Shown here piece by piece: positions 1-9,924 of a stretch of DNA of 38,009 nucleotides; position 1 is the stretch's first letter, and each line of letters starts with the position of its first letter. The notes under the pieces are model-generated. The model was not told the DNA's origin. It did no database searches and saw only the letters and a program-made list of their open reading frames with translations. Source of the DNA: Clostridium sp. (GTDB lineage Bacteria > Bacillota > Clostridia > Acetivibrionales > Acetivibrionaceae); NCBI GenBank assembly GCA_012523755.1, contig JAAYTO010000209.1:1-38009 (forward strand). The letters are read 5' to 3'. A program made the translations under genes and the position numbers.

Positions 1-137
1 ACGCCATATCTTAGTAATCCCGGGGGCATTTCTTAAAAAATGATTTTCTTGCCTGAATATTAAATGCTGAAATGGCATTTTAAAAAACTCTCTTGTGAGA
101 GTATTGGCAGGAGATGGGTTCATGCTTTTACCGTGTA
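1..137 (-). mobile_element. 5' end of an IS-like element / truncated transposase gene (ATG at 123 reading leftward off the window)
   Basis: Perfect inverted copy of 37870-38006. Minus-strand frame from 123 is open to the edge: MNPSPANTLTREFFKMPFQHLIFRQENHFLRNAPGITKIWR. Identity ends abruptly at 137. Confidence 0.6.
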
Positions 138-153
138 CAATGCATTGCTGGTG

Positions 154-183
154 TTAGATTTTAGCAGGTGCTTGTGGTATAAT
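154..183 (+). promoter_or_regulatory. Predicted promoter with extended -10 (TGGTATAAT)
   Basis: TG at 175-176 and TATAAT at 178-183, weak -35-like TTAGAT at 154; lies just upstream of the histidine kinase start at 213. Confidence 0.5.
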
Positions 184-212
184 AAATGTATTCGGGTGGG
201 GGTTTTTCGTTC

Positions 213-2009
213 ATGAGTCAAAGGGATAGTAAAGATATCAAGAGTGATTATAGAATGTTTACAACAAAGAAAAAAGTTATCTTTTATTTCTTTTTAGTTG
301 CCCTCATCATTTTCTTTATTTTCAACTGGTTATTTTATAAGGTGTATTCATCCAATATAGAGCAGGTTGTGTTCACTGAGAGTAAAAATGGAGTAAGCAA
401 GACAATGGAATATGTGGACATGATCTTAGATAGTATGGAGTATACCGCTGACATTGCACAAAACAATATTCAAATACAAAATAAGCTTGAGTTTGGGGAT
501 CGGAACGAAGGGAGCGACTATTTTGTTGATAGGGATATAATAAACATACTACAGAGTATTGTTACAAATTCCGTTAACAGAGCCGCATCAGTTGATTTGT
601 TTCTTGATAAAAACAGGAAGCTATACACCAGTGACTACGGAGTGTATTCAAATCTTCCGCCGGACATAGTGGATTATTATATTTCACTAAAGGAAAATGA
701 AAACAGATTTACTCTTACAGATGGATACCGCAAAAGTTTGAACTTTATATTGGACAGAAACTATGAACAGATTACGATGATAAGACCTCTGTATGAGCTG
801 TCAACGGGTAAGAAATCCGGATTGCTTGCGGTGAATTTTGACAAATACTATATAAAGAATATCATTAAGGGCAAAGCTGATTATAACAATATTATTCTAG
901 ACAGAAACAACAGCACAATTATCAGTGCTTTTGCCGAAAACATTGTATATACTGAGGAACAGATTGACGAAATTAAATCCCTTGTTGTTGGAGAAAGGGG
1001 CGAAAAACTGTGTTGGATAGGTGGAGAAAAGTACATTCTTGTGTATGATTCGTCAAAATACTCTGGGTGGAAGTTTGTAACCTTTGTTCCTGCAATCTCA
1101 TCAATGCAACATATGTCAAAACTCAGGGATTCCATATTTATTCTTTTCCTTATAATGAATGTAGTAACTGCAATGGCTCTTATATTTCTCCTTTCTAGAA
1201 AAGTTTACAGTAAGTTGAATAGATTAATAGCTTCCATGAAGGAAGTTGAGAAAGGGAATCTCAATGTAAGCATAGTGCATAGTGATACCGATGAATTTGG
1301 GTTTATGTATTCTAGTTTTAACGATATGGTGGAAAAAATACGCAATCTATTTGAAGAGCTTTATACACAGAAATTACTTCAGAAAGAAGCACAGTTAAAG
1401 CTTCTTCAGGCAAAAATTAATCCCCACTTCATATACAATATTTTTGACAATATGAACTGGTTGATTCAACTGGAACGATATGATGAACTCGAAATATTGG
1501 TCGATTCAGTTTCTACCTATTTCAAACGCAGTCTCAATGCAGGGAAGGATTTTATATCCGTTGCCGATACCCTGGAGCAACTGGAAAGTTATGTACAAAT
1601 ACAAAAAATACGCTTTAAAAACCGTTTTGAGTGTATCTTTGATTTTGATGAGGAGATCATCGACATGATAATACCTAATTTTATATTGCAGCCATTGCTG
1701 GAGAATGCTATTTGTCACGGGGTTGAGCCAAAGACCGAGAAATGCCTGATACAGGTCAAAGGTATTAAGATTAAGGAAAGAGTTTTTTTTACTATTGAGG
1801 ATGACGGTGCGGGAATAAGTGCCGATACCCTGAAAAAAATTTCTGATTTTCTCGCAAACGATAAGACAGATGAAGATAATTATTTTGCCCTTGCCAATAT
1901 AAACAAACGAATCAAGCTCTATTATGGAGAAGAATATGGCCTGACTATCCGCAGTACTGAGGGGGTGGGGACTAAGGTAACGGTGATTATACCATTCGAA
2001 TTTAATTAG
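213..2009 (+). CDS. YesM-type sensor histidine kinase (two TM segments, HAMP, His_kinase, HATPase_c)
   Basis: Motif KINPHFIYNIFDNMNWL (phospho-acceptor His), N-box LLENAICHGVEP, DDGAGI. Start refined from 186 to ATG 213, behind GGGTGGGGG and downstream of the TATAAT. Confidence 0.93.
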   Translation: MSQRDSKDIKSDYRMFTTKKKVIFYFFLVALIIFFIFNWLFYKVYSSNIEQVVFTESKNGVSKTMEYVDMILDSMEYTADIAQNNIQIQNKLEFGDRNEGSDYFVDRDIINILQSIVTNSVNRAASVDLFLDKNRKLYTSDYGVYSNLPPDIVDYYISLKENENRFTLTDGYRKSLNFILDRNYEQITMIRPLYELSTGKKSGLLAVNFDKYYIKNIIKGKADYNNIILDRNNSTIISAFAENIVYTEEQIDEIKSLVVGERGEKLCWIGGEKYILVYDSSKYSGWKFVTFVPAISSMQHMSKLRDSIFILFLIMNVVTAMALIFLLSRKVYSKLNRLIASMKEVEKGNLNVSIVHSDTDEFGFMYSSFNDMVEKIRNLFEELYTQKLLQKEAQLKLLQAKINPHFIYNIFDNMNWLIQLERYDELEILVDSVSTYFKRSLNAGKDFISVADTLEQLESYVQIQKIRFKNRFECIFDFDEEIIDMIIPNFILQPLLENAICHGVEPKTEKCLIQVKGIKIKERVFFTIEDDGAGISADTLKKISDFLANDKTDEDNYFALANINKRIKLYYGEEYGLTIRSTEGVGTKVTVIIPFEFN

Positions 2010-2031
2010 ATTAGTCTTTGGGGGTTTATTT

Positions 2032-3660
2032 ATGCTGAAAATGCTTATTGCTGATGATGAGCAGATTATTTTAGACGGACTTAAAGAAAGCATTGATTGG
2101 AAGAGCTATGATATAGAAGTTGTCGGAACGGCTCAGAATGGAGTAGAGGCACTGGAACAGGTGACTTCCTTAAAGGTTGACATTGTTATAACTGATATTC
2201 GGATGCCGGGATTGAATGGACTTGAACTTATAAAGGAAATCAGAAAAGTCAGGCAGAATGTTAAAATCATAATTATCAGTGCTTATGAACAGTTTGATTT
2301 TGCACAGGAAGCAATTTCCCTAGGTGTACAATCTTACATAACCAAGCCTCTTAAAAAGAAAAAGATTGTAGAAGAGGTTTTAAACGTAAGAAATATTATT
2401 TTGAAAGAAAAAATGGAAAAAGAGGACAAGGCTTGGTTAGAAGAACAGTATCTAAACAACCTTCCCATTCTTCGGGAACACTTCCATAATAACCTTATTA
2501 TGGGTAGAACTAGGCAGATGAGTGACTTTGCCCGGCAATTTGCAATATATGAAATTGAACTTGAAGAGACAAATATTGGCGTGGTGGTATTTACTATCGA
2601 TGGTCAAACAGATACTCAGGAGGAGTTTTTTGAAAAGAGCTTTCAACTTGTTAATATAAGAATTGCGGAAATGATACGCAAGTTTCTTCCTAAAGATTAT
2701 AAGAAGATTGTTTTCCAAAGCTACAATAATGAAGTTGTGGTTATATTCAATGCCGGCAGTGACTCTGCTACTGCTATCAAAGATGTTACTCTTATGGCGG
2801 AAAATATCAAGAATACCATTTTTCTTGAAGCGAAAGTATCGGTCAGTGCAGGAGTTGGAAGAATCTATCCCCATATAAGGGATGCTTCTCTGTCTTATCA
2901 GGAAGCTGTAAAGGCACTTAATTATCGGCTTATTTATGGAAACAGTACCGTGTTATATATTGACCATGTAGAGATGAAAGAGATGAAGCATGCGTACCTT
3001 TTCAACGATCTTAATGAAACTTTAAAAAATCTGCAGAACACTCTTTCTACCGGCAGTGCAAATGAAGTGAAGAAGTTGACCGGGACTACAATTTCGCAGA
3101 TAGTTAGTTGTGAAAGTATTCCGTATTACTATGTACAGCAGGTGTACTGCCAGCTTTTATCATCGCTTTTGAGGACGCTTTACGAAATGAACATATCTTT
3201 AGAAGACCTCTATAACACGCCTGTGCATCTCTATGGCGAATTGTTCAAAAAAGGAACTCTTGAAGAGATTGAGCAATGGTATGATGATCTGGTAGAACGG
3301 GCATGTTCTGCTATTAATCAAAAAAAGGACGAAAAAACAAGTGTAGTAATAAGTTCTGCGGTTAGATATATCAAAGAGAACTGTAAAAGGGATATATCCC
3401 TTGGAGAGGTGGCTGAATTTGTTAATTTAAACCCCTCGTACCTTAGCAGGATTTTTAAGGAGGAGAAGGGGATTCAGTTTGTGGAATATGTCAGAAATGT
3501 AAAAATGGACATGGCAAAGGAAATGTTGAAAAATAGTCATAAAAAGATTTATCAGATAAGTGAAGAACTGGGATATCAAAATGTGCAGTATTTTTCCACT
3601 ATATTTAAAAATACAGTGGGAATGACGCCCGTTGAATACAGAAAAGTGAGCAAGGGATAA
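2032..3660 (+). CDS. YesN-type response regulator with C-terminal AraC HTH
   Basis: Receiver domain (IADDEQIILDGL, DIVITDIRMPGLNG, K in SYITKPLKK) and AraC tail (YLSRIFKEEKGIQFVEYVRNVKMDMAKEMLK, GYQNVQYFSTIFKNTVGMTPVEYRK). Confidence 0.94.
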   Translation: MLKMLIADDEQIILDGLKESIDWKSYDIEVVGTAQNGVEALEQVTSLKVDIVITDIRMPGLNGLELIKEIRKVRQNVKIIIISAYEQFDFAQEAISLGVQSYITKPLKKKKIVEEVLNVRNIILKEKMEKEDKAWLEEQYLNNLPILREHFHNNLIMGRTRQMSDFARQFAIYEIELEETNIGVVVFTIDGQTDTQEEFFEKSFQLVNIRIAEMIRKFLPKDYKKIVFQSYNNEVVVIFNAGSDSATAIKDVTLMAENIKNTIFLEAKVSVSAGVGRIYPHIRDASLSYQEAVKALNYRLIYGNSTVLYIDHVEMKEMKHAYLFNDLNETLKNLQNTLSTGSANEVKKLTGTTISQIVSCESIPYYYVQQVYCQLLSSLLRTLYEMNISLEDLYNTPVHLYGELFKKGTLEEIEQWYDDLVERACSAINQKKDEKTSVVISSAVRYIKENCKRDISLGEVAEFVNLNPSYLSRIFKEEKGIQFVEYVRNVKMDMAKEMLKNSHKKIYQISEELGYQNVQYFSTIFKNTVGMTPVEYRKVSKG

Positions 3661-3671
3661 AGTTTGTTCCA

Positions 3672-3725
3672 AAATAATACAATTGTTGCTTTATACCTAA
3701 ATAATGCAATTGCTGCTTTATACCG
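3672..3725. repeat. Two-copy tandem repeat, 27-bp unit (aaataatRcaattgYtgctttatacc)
   Basis: aaataatacaattgttgctttatacct / aaataatgcaattgctgctttataccg read directly. Confidence 0.85.
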
Positions 3726-3760
3726 ATAATATGTGATTTCATATAAAAGGGAGGTAAAAA

Positions 3761-4594
3761 ATGAGAATTGGAGTAAGAGCACATGACTTTGGAAAACAGC
3801 CGGTGGAAGATCTGGCACGAAAAATATCCCAAATGGGTTATGATTGTATACAACTTGCACTTTCAAAGGCGATTTATGGCATGGATTTCAGCTTGGGAAA
3901 GTTAAATCCGGGAATGGCATGGAGAATTGGAAAAACCTTTGAGAAGTATGGTATTCAGATAGCGGTATTGGGCTGTTATATTAATCCTGTCCATCCTGAT
4001 AAGACAGAACGAAGACATCAAATTGAGCAATTTAAAGAGCACTTGAGGTTTGCACGGGACTTTGGCTGCGGTATTGTTGCAACTGAAACCGGTTCTCTTA
4101 ATGGAGACTTTTCATTTCACCCTGATAATCATGGTGAGAAGGCTTTATATGATTTAGTTGAGAGTATAAAGGAGATGACTGAGGAAGCAGAACGTTTTGG
4201 CGTAATCACTGCAATTGAAGGGGTAACCCGATATGTAACCCATACGCCGGAAAGAGTTGCTAGAGTTCTTGAGTTGATTGATTCTAATAATCTTCAAGTG
4301 GTTTTTGACCCGGTTAATTTAATTTCTATAGATAATTATAAGAATCAGGAAGACATAATTACGAGATCCTTCGAGCTTTTTGGAGATCGAATTGTAATAT
4401 TGCATGCAAAGGATTTTATTATCTCAGAGGGGCAAACCAAATCGGTGCAGGCAGGAAAAGGAATGCTCAACTATGAACTGCTGTTTAAGTTGCTAAAGGC
4501 TTACAAGCCCGATATTAATATTTTGATGGAGAATGCTAAACCCGAAACTATGGCAGAGGGGATATCATATCTGAAATCAAAATATTATGATTAA
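3761..4594 (+). CDS. Sugar phosphate isomerase/epimerase (xylose-isomerase-like TIM barrel)
   Basis: MRIGVRAHDFG, TETGSL, ITAIEGVTRYVTHTPERVARVLELI, VVFDPVNLI, HAKDF; SD aaagggaggt. Confidence 0.88.
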   Translation: MRIGVRAHDFGKQPVEDLARKISQMGYDCIQLALSKAIYGMDFSLGKLNPGMAWRIGKTFEKYGIQIAVLGCYINPVHPDKTERRHQIEQFKEHLRFARDFGCGIVATETGSLNGDFSFHPDNHGEKALYDLVESIKEMTEEAERFGVITAIEGVTRYVTHTPERVARVLELIDSNNLQVVFDPVNLISIDNYKNQEDIITRSFELFGDRIVILHAKDFIISEGQTKSVQAGKGMLNYELLFKLLKAYKPDINILMENAKPETMAEGISYLKSKYYD

Positions 4595-4694
4595 AACACT
4601 GTAGGATATAGATGCATTAAAGACATATATTAAATTGGAAAATACAGTGAAAACTGATTTGTTGTTTAATAAAATGAAAAGGAGCTATTTTATA

Positions 4695-4735
4695 AAACCC
4701 ACGAGACAATGCTTTATGCATTGTCTCGTGGGTTT
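4695..4735. terminator. 18-bp perfect hairpin, probable bidirectional terminator between convergent genes
   Basis: aaacccacgagacaatgc-tttat-gcattgtctcgtgggttt; contains the stop codon of the GH28 gene. Confidence 0.75.
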
Positions 4736-6033
4736 ATATCAAAATTGCAGGAGGACAGTTTTATTTTATGGGAATTTTCCAATTCAATTGCCGATCCTTC
4801 CTGTTCAAATATTGTTACATGGTCAAAGTGTATATCCTTTGCATTGCAACAATAGATTCCTTTCTTTTTCATTGGCTGAAGGTCACTCATCATTGCAGGT
4901 ATTCCTTCGGAGGCGTCTTTTGCCATTGATATGGATACATGGCTAAAGAGGATTTGGATGACTGGCATTTCAGGAAGTCCGTATATGAATGCAGCAGAAG
5001 CGTGGGTATTGCGGGCAATAATGTTGCAGAAGCGGAGATTCCTGAAAACAGGTGTTTGAGATGTAACACGATGAGGGGACTTGTCTTGAACACTCGGGTC
5101 CTTTCCTCCTTCACCACAGAAATAGAATTGGTTAATAACTATTGGACACATCACGTTATTCATCTCCAGGTCGGTGACTAAAATGTTTTCAACGACACCG
5201 CCCCTTTGGCGACGGGTTTTCAAACGTATACCTCTATCCGTACCTTCAAACACACAATTGGAAATAATGACGTTTTTTACCCCGCCGCTCATTTCGCTCC
5301 CTATAACTACCCCACCATGTCCATGCAATAAGGTACAATTCTCAATGGTGACATCCTCACAGCTCACCATGGTGTTGCATTTTTCGGTGCCGGATTTAAG
5401 GGCTATACAATCGTCTCCGACATCTACATAGCAATTGGTGATATGTACTTTTTTGGATGAGTCGGGATTTATTCCGTCGGTATTGGGCGAATCAGCTGGA
5501 TTTATTACGGTGACATTATTGATCTTAATATCTACACACCGAATGGGATTAATTGTCCATGCCGGTGAATTTATAAGCTTGATTCCGTCTATGGTTATCC
5601 GGCTGGAATCTTCGAAGCTTACCAAGCGGGGTCTTGGATGTGACAAAGTGCCTGCTTTAAACTGTTTCCACCAGAAATCTCCCTGTCCGTCGAGAGTGCC
5701 TTGACCTGTGATAGATACATTTTCTATGTTTTTCCCATAAATCATAGGCATATAAACTTCTTGAGAGGATCCTTCCCACTGGGAGTGGATTACGGGATAG
5801 TCGGAGATGTTTTGCGAAAAAATAATGTTTGCTTTTTTGCTCAGTTGTAGGTGGATATTGCTTTTAAGCTCAAGGGGACCTGTTAAAAAAACGCCATCCG
5901 GCACGTATACTGTGCCTTCTCCGCATTTTAGGCATTCTTCTATGGAAGCTTTAAAAGCTGATGTGCTAAGGGTTGAACCTGTAGGATCAGCTCCAAATTG
6001 TGTGATATCAAATGTTTTGGATACTCTATTCAT
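4714..6033 (-). CDS. Glycoside hydrolase family 28 (polygalacturonase-like)
   Basis: FDITQFGADPTGSTLSTSAFKASIEEC, GQGTLDGQG, NTDGINPDSSKKVHITNCYVDVGDDCIALKSG, GHGGVVIGSEMSGGVKNV, RGIRLKTRRQRGG; ATG 6033 chosen by homology style over 6045. Confidence 0.93.
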   Translation of the reverse strand: MNRVSKTFDITQFGADPTGSTLSTSAFKASIEECLKCGEGTVYVPDGVFLTGPLELKSNIHLQLSKKANIIFSQNISDYPVIHSQWEGSSQEVYMPMIYGKNIENVSITGQGTLDGQGDFWWKQFKAGTLSHPRPRLVSFEDSSRITIDGIKLINSPAWTINPIRCVDIKINNVTVINPADSPNTDGINPDSSKKVHITNCYVDVGDDCIALKSGTEKCNTMVSCEDVTIENCTLLHGHGGVVIGSEMSGGVKNVIISNCVFEGTDRGIRLKTRRQRGGVVENILVTDLEMNNVMCPIVINQFYFCGEGGKDPSVQDKSPHRVTSQTPVFRNLRFCNIIARNTHASAAFIYGLPEMPVIQILFSHVSISMAKDASEGIPAMMSDLQPMKKKGIYCCNAKDIHFDHVTIFEQEGSAIELENSHKIKLSSCNFDINPRDNA

Positions 6034-6061
6034 AATTAAATGCATCCTTCCTAAATATTTT

Positions 6062-7174
6062 TTAATTTTTATTAAAAAGTTTAATTATTTCAGCTGTAGC
6101 AAGCATGAGTGGACCATAGCCCTTGTAGTCGTTTGTTGCCACAGGCTCGTTGATATAGTAAGCGAAGGAGCCGTTACGGTATGGATTGCCTCCAAGGCCT
6201 GCAACAGAACACACATTTTTTAGATCGACAAAATCATCGGGGGTAAATTCAATAAATTGTTCCACAATGCCGTCAAAGGCTTTTTTGACATAAGGTATAT
6301 ATTTATCATCGAGATATCCTAATCGAATACCTTTTGCCAAGGTATATGTAAACATGCATGATGCAGAAGATTCAAGATAATTCCCCGCTTGGTTTCCTTT
6401 ATCAAGAACCTGATACCATACACCGGTTTTAGTATCCTGAATTGAAATTATAGCTTGTGCAAGATCGCGAAGAATAGCAACAATATTGTTTCTGTTTTTA
6501 TGGTGACTGGGGAAGAAATCAAGGGTGTCTGCCAGTGCCATAGAGTACCATCCCATGGCACGCCCCCAAAAATGCGGAGAACAGCCCGTGACATCATCAG
6601 CCCATTTCATGCCCTTGCTTTCGTCCCAAGCATGATAGAGGAGTCCGGTTTTCGGATCCCGGGTATGTTCATTGATTAATATAACCTGATTTGCAATATC
6701 GTCAAAGGCTTTTGGTGTATTCATCATCAATGCGTATTGTGCGTAGAAGGGTGAGCTCATATATACACCGTCAAGCCACATCTGGTGGGGATAAATTCTT
6801 TTGTGCCAGAAACCGCCTTGAAGATTTCTTGGCTGCAGGATAAGCTGTTTGCAGAGTAAAGAAGCAGCGTTTATATAGCGTTCTTCATGCGTGTGTTGGT
6901 ATAAAAATAGCAGGACTTTTCCGGGGTTTATATGATCCAGATTCAATTCGTAGATATCATAGCCTGAAATATTTCCATCTATATCAATAAAGCGATCCAT
7001 ATGTTCTTTAATATAATGAAAATAGACTTCATCTTTTGTTTCGTACCAAACGGCTTCAATAGATTTTAGTATAAGACCAAATTCATAGCACCATTTTTCC
7101 ATGTATTTCGATTTTCGGTTCATAACACTATGAGCCATTTTTTTTAGTAATACAGAATTATTTATATCCATCAT
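6062..7174 (-). CDS. Glycoside hydrolase family 88/105, unsaturated (rhamno)galacturonyl hydrolase, YteR-like
   Basis: WLDGVYMSSPFYAQYA, HAWDESKGMKWADDVTGCSPHFWGRAMGWYSMALADTLDFFP; SD AAAGGAG before ATG 7174. Confidence 0.92.
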   Translation of the reverse strand: MMDINNSVLLKKMAHSVMNRKSKYMEKWCYEFGLILKSIEAVWYETKDEVYFHYIKEHMDRFIDIDGNISGYDIYELNLDHINPGKVLLFLYQHTHEERYINAASLLCKQLILQPRNLQGGFWHKRIYPHQMWLDGVYMSSPFYAQYALMMNTPKAFDDIANQVILINEHTRDPKTGLLYHAWDESKGMKWADDVTGCSPHFWGRAMGWYSMALADTLDFFPSHHKNRNNIVAILRDLAQAIISIQDTKTGVWYQVLDKGNQAGNYLESSASCMFTYTLAKGIRLGYLDDKYIPYVKKAFDGIVEQFIEFTPDDFVDLKNVCSVAGLGGNPYRNGSFAYYINEPVATNDYKGYGPLMLATAEIIKLFNKN

Positions 7175-7279
7175 ATATACTCCTTTCTTATAGATGATAT
7201 TTACATATAAATTATATATCAACCTCTTAACAAAATCTGCGTGAATCGTGCTTAAAAGTATAAATAACAATCAAATATT

Positions 7280-7308
7280 GCTTTTTGGCAAAGAAAGTGA
7301 TATACTGC
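7280..7308 (+). promoter_or_regulatory. Predicted sigma-A promoter TTGCTT-N17-TATACT
   Basis: Upstream of the AraC regulator and divergent from GH105. Confidence 0.5.
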
Positions 7309-7396
7309 TTATCAGGGAAAGGAGGGGATTTTTGTCAGTAACTATATAGAGACATATTCAACAGCGGATAATACCTTTTCAATTTCAAGCAGTACC

Positions 7397-8188
7397 GTGA
7401 CCGGCTTTTTTTCAATGAACCAAAAGCATGTCCATGAAAAGTATGAGATATATTATCTAGCTTCGGGAGAAAGGTATTACTTTATTAAAGACAGTGTTTT
7501 TCGGATTAAAAAGGGACATCTAGTCTTTATCAATCAGGGAGTTATGCATAAGACCACTGATGCAGATTTACCGGATCACCGGAGGATGCTGGTGTATTTT
7601 GAAAAAAGATTTCTTGAAACCTTAAATGGATCCGTGGGATTGCTTCTTGATTTCCTTGCACAGAAAAATTATTGTGTTATGGAGCTATCTATAAAAGAAC
7701 AAAACTATGTTGAAAACGTATATCAAGAGATGAATGAAGAAATTCTTAAAAAGGAAGTTGGTTTTGAAGTATCTCTTCAGGGGCTTTTGATGAAGTTTCT
7801 TGTATTTATTGCAAGACATTTGGAGGAGCATAATGAAAGGAAATACTTTTCCAATTGTCCAAAACACGAAAAGATAGCAGATGTTGTTAAGTTTATCGAT
7901 TCACATTATAGTGAGCAGTTATCTATTGGAGAAATCGCAGAGCATTTCTATATCAGTCAGTACTATTTGTGCCGTACCTTTAAAGAGATTACGGGGTATA
8001 CGCTGGTACAATACATCAATAGTGTTCGTGTTAAAGAGGCACAGAGGCTTTTGGTCAACGATGAGCTGAAGATGATACAAGTTGCTGAAAAGGCCGGATT
8101 TGGCAGTGTTGCACAGTTTAATAGGGTATTCCGTGAGCTTATCGGCTCCTCGCCACTAAGTTACAGAAAATCACTTAAAACCAAATAA
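7397..8188 (+). CDS. AraC family transcriptional regulator (cupin N-term plus HTH); true N-terminus probably further upstream
   Basis: HEKYEIYYLASGERYYFIKD, HYSEQLSIGEIAEHFYISQYYLCRTFKEITGYTLVQYINSVRVKEAQRLL, GFGSVAQFNRVFRELIGSSPLSYRK. Confidence 0.9.
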   Translation: MTGFFSMNQKHVHEKYEIYYLASGERYYFIKDSVFRIKKGHLVFINQGVMHKTTDADLPDHRRMLVYFEKRFLETLNGSVGLLLDFLAQKNYCVMELSIKEQNYVENVYQEMNEEILKKEVGFEVSLQGLLMKFLVFIARHLEEHNERKYFSNCPKHEKIADVVKFIDSHYSEQLSIGEIAEHFYISQYYLCRTFKEITGYTLVQYINSVRVKEAQRLLVNDELKMIQVAEKAGFGSVAQFNRVFRELIGSSPLSYRKSLKTK

Positions 8189-8367
8189 GTGAATATTTGT
8201 TTAAAGGTATAACAGCAATTTTTGCAATATATAGGTCAACTAAAGACGAGAAATATAGAATTGGGCTGCTATATAATATATTTGCATATTGATGTTTGCG
8301 GGGTGTATATTTTTCTTCACACCTAATAAATGCACCCGTGCTTATACCAAAACAGGGGGGTACTGGA

Positions 8368-9897
8368 GTGGAAGTACTAAGCAGAATGCTCATAAAGGAA
8401 AAAAGCTATAAAAATGTACCGGATTTAAAGATCGGTTCATTAGAACCCCATCCGGAAAAGGTACTTCAGTTTGGTGAAGGAAATTTTCTTCGGGGATTTG
8501 TCGATTGGATGTTTAACCGTTTAAACTCAAAGGGACTGTTTAATGGCAGTGTTGTTGTGGTTCAGCCTATAAAAAGTGGGCTTATAGATGTCATCAACGG
8601 CCAGGATGGCTTGTATACACTCTTGTTGAGAGGTATTCAAAACGGAACGGTTGTAAATAACAAGGAGATCATTACTGCCATTAGTCGGGGAATAGATTTA
8701 TATTCCGGTTTCGATGAATTTCTTCAATTGGCACAAAACCCGGAGCTAAGGGTAATTGTATCTAACACCACGGAAGCGGGGATTGGGTATAGTTCCACCG
8801 ATAAGCCGGATGATAGGCCGCCTGAATCATTTCCGGGGAAGCTTACAGTATTTTTATATCATAGATTCAAAGCCTTTGATGGTGATATAAATAAGGGGTT
8901 TATTATCATGCCTTGTGAATTGATTGATAGAAATGGGGACAATCTTAAAGAAATTGTTCTGAGGCTGGCAAGGGAGTGGGAATTGGGAAATTCCTTTGAA
9001 GAATGGATTGAAAAGGCCAATTATTTTATGAATACACTGGTGGACAGAATAGTAACTGGTTATCCCAAGGATGAAATAGAGAGTATTACCGAGATGCTAG
9101 GATACAAGGATAACCTTGTGGACACAGGAGAAATATTTCATCTGTGGGTGATTGAGGGGGATAAAAAGCTTGAAAAAGAGCTTCCGTTTAGGGAGGTCGG
9201 TCTCAATGTCATATGGACGGATGATATGGAGCAATACAGAACCCGAAAGGTAAGGATACTCAATGGAGCCCATACCATGACAGTGCTTGCGGCGTACCTT
9301 TATGGACTCAATACCGTCGAAGAATGCATTGATGATAAGATAATCAATGCTTATATGAAAAAGGGTATATTTGAGGAGATTATTCCTACCCTTAGTCTTT
9401 CGGAAAAGGAACTGAAGCAATATGCAAAAGATGTGTTAGAAAGATTTTCCAATCCCTTTATTAAGCATTATCTTCTGAGTATTTCGTTAAATTCGGTATC
9501 CAAGTTCAAAACCCGTGTACTTCCCTCTATTTTGGAGTATGTGAAAAGAAAGGGAAATCTGCCTCAGGTACTTACTTTTTCATTGGCTGCAATGTTTGCA
9601 TTTTACAAAGGGGAGTCAATAAAGGACGGTTCACTTATTGGAAAGAGAAACGGGAAGGAGTATAAAATAACGGATGCTCCGGACGTACTTAACACTTTTT
9701 TATATGAGTGGAACCGTTGGGACGGAACAAAAACAGACATGGAATTGATGTGTTCTAAACTTCTTTCCAGAGAAGATTGGTGGGGTTGTGATCTAAGCAT
9801 CGTGCCCGGATTATTAGATCAGGTATCGGATTACCTTTTTGGAATCACAGCTTATGGAATGGAAAAGATACTAAAAGATATGATGACAGGACGCTAA
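8368..9897 (+). CDS. uxaB: Tagaturonate reductase (altronate oxidoreductase)
   Basis: LQFGEGNFLRGFVDWMFNRLN, VVVQPIKSG, SNTTEAGI, CELIDRNGDNLKEIVL, RKVRILNGAHTMTV; GTG 8368 behind GGGGGG. Confidence 0.92.
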   Translation: MEVLSRMLIKEKSYKNVPDLKIGSLEPHPEKVLQFGEGNFLRGFVDWMFNRLNSKGLFNGSVVVVQPIKSGLIDVINGQDGLYTLLLRGIQNGTVVNNKEIITAISRGIDLYSGFDEFLQLAQNPELRVIVSNTTEAGIGYSSTDKPDDRPPESFPGKLTVFLYHRFKAFDGDINKGFIIMPCELIDRNGDNLKEIVLRLAREWELGNSFEEWIEKANYFMNTLVDRIVTGYPKDEIESITEMLGYKDNLVDTGEIFHLWVIEGDKKLEKELPFREVGLNVIWTDDMEQYRTRKVRILNGAHTMTVLAAYLYGLNTVEECIDDKIINAYMKKGIFEEIIPTLSLSEKELKQYAKDVLERFSNPFIKHYLLSISLNSVSKFKTRVLPSILEYVKRKGNLPQVLTFSLAAMFAFYKGESIKDGSLIGKRNGKEYKITDAPDVLNTFLYEWNRWDGTKTDMELMCSKLLSREDWWGCDLSIVPGLLDQVSDYLFGITAYGMEKILKDMMTGR

Positions 9898-9924
9898 ACC
9901 TAAAAGAAGGATGGAAGATATAAT

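Noticed and set aside
1506-2093. 195-aa antisense ORF over the histidine kinase
   Set aside because: Shadow ORF opposite a well-supported kinase gene; no RBS or family signature.
5807-6223. 138-aa plus-strand ORF across the GH28/GH105 junction
   Set aside because: Antisense to two confident glycoside hydrolases.
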